From NCBI GenBank assembly GCA_950295325.1, contig OX485808.1, forward strand, positions 6,700,501 through 6,764,500: a stretch of DNA of 64,000 nucleotides, read 5' to 3'. Under the pieces are notes generated by a model, which was not told the origin of the DNA, ran no database searches, and saw only the letters and a program-made list of their open reading frames with translations. This DNA is from Polytrichum commune. Taxonomy: Eukaryota > Streptophyta > Polytrichopsida > Polytrichales > Polytrichaceae. The position numbers were made by a program, and so were the translations under genes. Positions 57,160 through 64,000 of the stretch are shown here, piece by piece (the first letter of the stretch is position 1; each line of letters starts with the position of its first letter).

Positions 57160-58535
57160 TGTATTATTGTAAATTGCCTCTTGGTTTGGTTTTTTTACTA
57201 AAATAAGTACTTCATGGAAAACCAATGTGAACAGCTCTCTACTTATGATTTTAAGATGTTCCGGTGCATTTGAATATAACCGTTTAAATCTCTATATAAA
57301 CCATCCTATTTACTAGACACGGGGATATATGCAATTTAGTGAGGATGTCCTTGCTTTTTCACTCATGAGGTGGGAGGATCTCCTATACTAAGTAAAATTG
57401 GATCAAAGTTAGTTGATGTGTAAACTAAAAGTTCACCACATTCAAACAAACATATTTTGGTTAGAAACTTTGCTTATGAAGAGGTCGTTTGTATACGTGG
57501 AACTTGTGGAAGTGGTTCCAAACTAGTTACAAACTAAGACTCCATTCCTTCTTCAATTGGAAGTGGTCTCAGGGTTGGTTTGTTCCTTCTTTAGTTGCCG
57601 ACAACAAGCTCCATAAGTGAAAGTGAATGTGTGCTTTGAGGTTGTGCAACTATGTCTAGAATGGTTTGATTTCTTCTATTATACTACACAAAATTTGTCA
57701 ATCTCAAAACTAATAACCAGATTAAGAATGCAGAAGTTGTGTGAGTCCAAAGTGGAGATTATCTTACTCTCTAAATGGTCACATATGAGTCCCTCCCAAT
57801 TTTGTTCACTAAGCATCTAGAATGCTTGATATATTTTGAACACATGCCTTCTTGGTGTTTCTTCTTGACTACTAACCTTTGCATATGTGTGTGATGAATT
57901 ATGATTAAGATTAATTCATCTTACCAATTTGAAAGCATTTCATTATGTATGGAATAGAGGCTCATAATATAATATAGGTACATTTGTGTGCTATTTGGGT
58001 TGGTCATGTGATAGGGGGTCCTCTAAAATCCTAGAACCCCCCCCCCTCTTTAAGTTTGTGGTTGCTTTTAGCTCAACTACATGGATAAACAACCACCCAA
58101 GGCCGGCCCCATGCATCGAAACCCAACACATTTTGAAACCAATATAGACACCTTGCCATCATAACACCCATCCTCATGCTGCATACATAAACACACGACA
58201 ACTACCATGAAGAAAAATATATACACATAAAGGAAATATGAGAATATATACGTATTCTCATTCCTCCCAAAATTTTGACCTTATCCAAAAAGGAAAAATG
58301 CAAACGTTATTGAAGGTGGCTCTCGGTCTTCACCAATCCATGGAGGTCATGGAACAAGCTCTAACATTCTTGAGGGAATGATTAAGATACAACTCTCCGT
58401 CAACAAAGAGCCCTCCTGGGCTCCCTCCTTTACTACATACCAAAAAGGACCACCTCCGACATAAGGCAATAGCTCTTGTCCCGTAGCCTTACTTTATAAA
58501 CCTGTTAAGGGTTCACACATGAGCTCACATCTATG

Positions 58536-58592
<57 letters not shown>

Positions 58593-58680
58593 AAGCTATC
58601 GAAATTTGTGAGCTATTATTAAGGGGTAACCCCTACCATTTTCACCTTCAACTTACATAGGTGCCGTGAATTCTTGCAAT
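57160..58680. other. Anonymous intergenic sequence with a C-run and a (CT)n microsatellite
   Basis: A C-run is at about 58038-58047 and a (CT)n tract at 58540-58587. No gene is recognised. Confidence 0.4.
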
Positions 58681-58681
58681 G

Positions 58682-58885
58682 CCTGGGGAGATTTTTGAGC
58701 ATAATTGATCAAGATCGTAGTGTTTCCAAGTCCAACCGGTTACATGTTGACATCCTCCGGTTTTTTCCATATTAAATTGAGGTATGTTCCATGGATTCCT
58801 CAAGAATGATGGGTTAATTTTCCTTGAAGTCTTGAACTTCAACCGGTTAATTCTCAAACTGGACTGGATCATTGAATTCATCCTT
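58682..58885. repeat. Dispersed repeat C, copy 3 (uninterrupted)
   Basis: It is the most complete copy. Phrases are GGGGAGATTTTTGAGCATAA, TAGTGTTTCCAAGTCC, CCGGTTACATGTTGACATCC and CTTCAACCGGTTAATTCTCA. It shows the empty sites of the MITEs inserted in copy 1. Confidence 0.65.
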
Positions 58886-61395
58886 GCATGTGACTAGGAA
58901 CCCAGTCATTCGACCTCCTATTGGTATGCAAGCAACGGTGGCTCGGAATACGGCATAGTCATCATCCCTCACTGCATGTGCTGTTTAATTGGCTTAGAAG
59001 CAGCCGGGGCACTCTATGTTACCGGACCCAATTTCCCATTCTTTGAGGCCGCTACATAGTAACCGAAATCCGTATCCTCCCCCTTCACTTATTTCAATGT
59101 AGCTTGTGTAGACGTCGGCTAATGTGAGAAATCGGTGGCACATGCAATGCCACCGGTTTGGTTTCCTAACACCTACCGAAGGGGTAATAGTATGAGCTCA
59201 CCCCCTTTAGGTACGTTGTCGATTATCCCGATGCGGGTTACATATAGTAATATTGGGGGATCTTTGAACACAATTTAGTCCATGGTACCTCAGTATGTAG
59301 ATGATAACACCTAGGTTCTAAATGGACATCAACACGTTCATCCTCCCCTACCCCAGTTCCTCCTCCCCCTTGGTAGGTGTTGTGAACTCTCACCTGAATG
59401 TCACTATGTGAGTATCGAGCCTGACATAAGCACGAGGGAATCATGGGAGATGATTGTAAGTCTTTTACTCATCGTATTCTACATTTATATGTGCGGTTAT
59501 GTTGCCCCACGCTAGCTTGTTGACATTCCACACTACTTTGAATAGTGTGCTATCATAGTAATGAATAAATTTCTATCGCGGTTGTTACATGGCTGAATGA
59601 ACGAAATTAGAAGTTTTTGTACTACGATGTGGAACCAACGTAAAATTCACAAGCAAAGAGGCAACATGTTTGCAAAGGCAACTTAATTGCACACTTTGAA
59701 CATGTCACCGGTAATGGCTTGTGATGAAGGTAGACACATGGCTAATTTGGACACTTCCAACTCCACAAGCATTTATGGCCATTGGATTTCACTGGAGATT
59801 GTCTCATTCAATTAGCAATTATGGATCGGAGAGATTGCCAATCCAAGTTTTAGAATCGGAGTTGCCTATGACTTAGTATACGAAGCCCACTAGTAGTGAA
59901 TTGTCTGTCCAAGTATATTTTTAATACGCATGTCATTTATTCCTCTTCAAATTTCTCAAGTCACTAAGTTTTGCATACTGAGTCTATTATGAGTAACTTT
60001 GGCCATTGCCCATACACTAATACGTTGATAGTGTTGAGATGCAAAAGTGAAGGCCCTCTGTCTCCTGAAACGGTCCTCCTAAATATGTTCACCATTGAAC
60101 CTAGAATGGTGTATACATTACGAGCTTGTTGTCCAATCTTATAAAAATATGTCTCATTCGAGTGTTCATTCCTAACTACGAGCAAGCCATATACAACTGT
60201 AATATAGGTTTCCAATTTAGGGGGCTAACCAAATTGACCATGTCCAACTTAACTCATTTCAAAAGTCTCTCACTACACCATTTATGGTATTTAATGTCAC
60301 TTACTATTTGGAGTTACGTCACGTTGTAACTTATCCCTTAAGATTGAGTTTTCACCCAATAAAATTGTTTATCTTCTCTACCTACAAAATGAAGAAATTC
60401 AATATCACACAAGTCCATACCTAGCCACATGGGTGCATAGACATATGACTCATATGGTTCCCACATGGCTAGGTATGTTCAACATTGTGTCCAACTCCAT
60501 TAGTGAACATTGCTACTCAACTACATCAATCACGATGCTACGCAAAATCCATTTTTGTGATGACATGATTTTGTCAATTCAACACCTCCAAGATTAAGCA
60601 AGGTCTAAACAAGGTACGTGTGAGGTGCTATGCTTTCTTTTGCAAGTGAATGTGAAAGTTTCCCTTGCCTTAGATCATCTTAAAATGTATATATCCTCAC
60701 ATCCCATACACCATACATGCATACTAGTAGTAATCCTATAGAGATACAAAGTAATCTACTCACAAGCGCTTAGACATCAATAGATGCATAGTATTTCTTG
60801 TCTTCAAGCATCATGACCAACAAAATATCAAAATGCATACATGCAAAGGACCTTAGAATATGCTCTTTGAATACAATCACTTGCGACAAGGATAGGTTTT
60901 CTTAACAATGACAAGTGGCTCACATCAACATAACATCAAAGGCTTCAAAAGATTGCTTGGTGTACGAAATTTTGACGTGAAATTTGGCGAAACAAAGTCT
61001 CCACGTAGAGTTGAACTCCTCGGAAGTTCATGATGCTAAGTACATCAACTTGCTTATGGATGGAAGATGTGCCTCACAAGCAAGAAACTACAAAATAAAA
61101 TAAGAATATAATCGAATTTGTTTGTAATCTCAGCTAACATGGTAACGATTCTATTGGTTGTAAGTATCAATGATCCCGATCGTAAATAACGGACTCTTGT
61201 ACTTGATCTTGAATTGAAACTAAAGAGAATCCGCAAAACTACAAAATTGTGTATTATCATATTCTCTAGGTGTCCCCACAATAAAACTAAGTTTTACTTG
61301 GGCCACAATTTGTGATGTAACGATATGAGCCATCTATCATTATAGTACCATGGCATATTCAACGTTGATTACATTATTGGGGGATTTTGGCAGCC
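58886..61395. other. Anonymous intergenic sequence
   Basis: No gene is seen. 59515-59700 is related to the 11441-12150 region (GACATTCCACACTA-TTTGA, then GCAACTTAATTGCACA). 60285-60340 is a lone end of family G. Short frames of 65-83 aa have no motif. Confidence 0.4.
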
Positions 61396-61765
61396 TTAAC
61401 CCTTAAACGACAGAGCAAGCCCGAGGGGCTTGATTTCTACAGAATCTTCTCTGTAGCTCTTCCGGTACTCAACTTTTCACTTATTTTTTGATATCATTCT
61501 AATCACCTTCTTATGATACATTCACAAAGTGAACTTTTACAATTGAAATCACAATTTATATGAGTGATTTGTGCTTTGAAAGGATTGTGGTAGGTAGGTT
61601 GGGGTTGCACACAACCTTGTAGGAGGTTGCAAGCTCATCATTGATTGGCTCATTCATGATGCCCAAGTTCAAAAAGTGCACTATTCATGATGCCCAAGCA
61701 TAAAAGATGCCGTGATCCAATTTGGGGTTGCCCGCCCAAGCCATGAATTGTCGTTTAAGGGTTAA
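61396..61765. mobile_element. TIR element, 370 bp, TTAACCCTTAAACGACA ends
   Basis: The 17-bp terminal repeats (61396-61412 and 61749-61765) are perfect inverted copies. Inside is a short duplication of ATTCATGATGCCCAAG (61652 and 61685 region). The ends could include a TTA/TAA target site, as in PIF/Harbinger elements. Confidence 0.7.
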
Positions 61766-61989
61766 ACCCCCCACCTTTATGCGTCGGTGTCCAGGTGAAG
61801 GCTCAGGGCTCACACATCTTTATCTACCCCTTGATTGATAATGTGGGCTTTCAACCCTTGCTTAATACCTCAATGTCAACAGTGGGCTTTATTCCCAACT
61901 TTTGGGTTACAAGTATTTAAAAAATACTTTTATCCAGAGTTGCTCTTGGAATTCCCTAACACTTGTTTAACTAGCAAACCTCCCCCCTA

Positions 61990-62830
61990 GCCACTAACTA
62001 TTTCACTAATTAATGCCTTCTACTCATGGCCCAGGCTAACACATTGCTCTCGGCTGCCATCCTTAAATCTGACTCAAACTAAACCCACCAGATTGCCCCT
62101 GCCGTTTCGGTTGACTGCTGGCCGAGGCAGAATAGTTTCTGGCCCAGAGTCTGGGACCAGTCTAGCAACATCCTTACCCCCTGCCCTTAAGGCCGTTCCC
62201 AGCTGCCGAGGCGAGCTGCAACCCCGTCTTACTCACTTACCTAGCTCGACCATCCTCGGCCGCAGTTGCCACAATGAGCGCAGCTGCCTTGTCACCCCAT
62301 CTCCTAATTCTGTAGGCCCAAGGCATAAATTCTGCCTTACCCATTGCTGCCAGAATTATGGATTCAGCCTCTCGCCCTCCTGGTCCGAATCAGTTCAATG
62401 CTCGGACAATGCCGCATTTACTTTGCTCGTGGTCCTTGATGCACACCCCTTCAATTGAATTCACCCCAGAGGAATACTCAGAATCTCACCTAATTCTAAG
62501 ATTTCCTCTCACTGCTTCGGCTAGGAGTCATTCATGTGTTCGCGCGTCCAACACCAACGCTCCCTCCTTTATGAAGTGTGTGCATTCCTCCCCAGCCTAC
62601 GCCCAAGTTCCTTCCGGCGCCGAGGACGATATTCCAACCCCCCCCCCCCCCTCGTTGTTTCCTTACTCACCTCACGAGGCTGCACCCACAGCATTGTGTA
62701 ACCATTTTTCAGTCCTCGCCCCAGACCATTATCTCATCCCTTCTGCCTGGTCACATTCGGTCGCTTGCCACATTAACCACAACTAATAACAATCTAGCCT
62801 ACCTCTTACTCTACATTAACTTCCAATCAT
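61990..62830. other. C-rich anonymous segment
   Basis: Composition shifts to C-rich. Frames of 121, 142 and 84 aa on the plus strand are Pro/Ser-rich, mutually overlapping and without a recognised domain. It may be a fragment of a retroelement. A C-run is at 62637-62650. Confidence 0.3.
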
Positions 62831-63408
62831 AACACTCTTTTTACGTTTTGAATATGTAATAGAAAATCCAAACCCCTAGTTTAATCACTTCAAAGCTTAA
62901 AAGCACTTGTGGGCCCTCCATTTGGACTCACAAATTTGTAAAAAATTAGAAAGAATTTAAAAATAAATAAATAAATAACTCATTTTTGTAAAGGAAAAAA
63001 GTGAGAATATAGAAGAATAGTGTATTATCAAGATGAATTATTGGAAATCACTCAATGATGATTTGCCTAAAGCACTTTGGAAGTAAGCTTACGGTGCTAA
63101 CCCGTCATTTGAGTGTAGGGCTATTGACTTGCTTTCTTCACGGACTTTGAAGTTAAAAAATCACTTACCCGAGTGCTCTTAGCATTAACAACCTCAAAAT
63201 TCAACTCAAATCCACGGAGATGCTAACGTAGTAGTGACCTCCTTGAGATTTTTTAAGAAAACTAGGAAGATGCTTATTGGGGACCCATTCTAAGGCTTTG
63301 AACTTGAATTTGTCTCACTCCCCGGTTTTATCATTGGCATACTAATTATACTATGGTGCTCAATGGGCTCAATTACATTCAATATGAATGCATGGAGATT
63401 CTCAACTA

Positions 63409-63806
63409 AGTACTACCTTCAAGTTTAAGAAAGCATGTAATATGCCTTGTCAAAACACATTGACAAAACATAATACATAGGATATGGCCAACATCTCATA
63501 CTAAGGCTTGTGAAAATATTATTTAATATTTTGAGCATACATAGACTCCTTTATGCATCAACCGTGTAGAGACACACACAAAAGACAATGAAACCATTTG
63601 GATTTATAGTACTACCTTCAAGTTTGAGAAAGCATGTAGGATGCCTTGTCAAAACACATTAACATAACATTATACATAGGATATGGTTGGCATCTCATAC
63701 TAAGGCTTGTGAAAATATTATTTCATATTTTGAGCATACATAGACTTCTTTATGCATTGACCATGTAGATACACACACAAAAGACAATGAAACCATTTGG
63801 ATTTAT
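63409..63806 (+). repeat. Tandem duplication, two units of 199 bp
   Basis: AGTACTACCTTCAAGTTT begins at 63409 and 63608. Both units continue through GCCTTGTCAAAACACATT, CATCTCATACTAAGGCTTGT and AAAGACAATGAAACCATTTG with few differences. Confidence 0.9.
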
Positions 63807-64000
63807 TTATGGTGATCACATGCAACAATTGTTGAGTTGATGGAGAGAAGGAGTTGTCGTATACAAGCGTACCATCCAACCTAAAATCCAACCTCCTATA
63901 TGTTTGCTACTACCGATTCATTTGAAATGGTCTCAAGTAGACCAATTTAAGGTGTTTAAAGCTAAATTCTACTTTCAAATCGATTAAAGACGTGGCCTTT
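63807..64000. other. Anonymous sequence at the window edge
   Basis: No feature is recognised. Confidence 0.3.

Noticed and set aside
62093-62786. 121- and 142-aa plus frames
   Set aside because: C-rich composition, overlapping frames and no domain. Not supportable as genes.

Overview
This is nuclear DNA of a land plant. It is AT-rich and gene-poor, with GT-AG introns and plant-type LTR retrotransposons and MITEs. The gene structures (an intronless PFP-beta and an A-type P450 with three introns) would fit a non-seed plant such as a bryophyte, lycophyte or fern. Sequence alone does not fix the lineage.

I can support three protein-coding genes. (1) 7729-9426 (+): a complete, intronless catalytic (beta) subunit of pyrophosphate-fructose-6-phosphate 1-phosphotransferase. 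(2) 23084-26437 (+): a four-exon A-type cytochrome P450 of about 519 aa with all the diagnostic motifs. Its upstream flank is a tandem duplication of about 304 bp. (3) 31792-37126 (-): a five-exon class-3 triacylglycerol lipase of the oil-body-lipase type, about 601 aa. Its last intron holds a roughly 200-bp tandem array that repeats the exon-4 end together with its splice donor. The P450 and the lipase converge. Nothing links the three genes functionally.

The rest is mostly mobile DNA, much of it nested. 1-3.6 kb: a tRNA-like SINE candidate and a decayed chromovirus. 5.3-7 kb: MITEs inside an older dispersed repeat. 11-18.6 kb: several terminal-inverted-repeat elements and a LINE remnant. 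20.2-21.0 and 27.5-29.0 kb: two copies of a pogo-like element, the second split by a solo LTR with a 4-bp target duplication. 29.1-30.4 kb: a hairpin Mutator-like element with 9-bp target duplications and arms of about 560 bp. 39.4-44 kb: more MITEs and a tandem pair of relatives of the hairpin arms.

The most unusual region is 44.7-55.8 kb. It is an unclassified TCCGG-rich element (TGTGGGA...TCCCACA ends, 5-bp CCTTC target duplication) carrying a decayed ORF of unknown function. A complete Ty3/gypsy retrotransposon (46878-53927) is inserted in that ORF. It has 975-bp LTRs that look identical, a CCCGT target duplication and an initiator-Met-tRNA primer site, so the insertion is recent, yet its own pol is badly degenerate. 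The last 8 kb holds a MITE inside a MITE, a TIR element, anonymous sequence and a tandem duplication.
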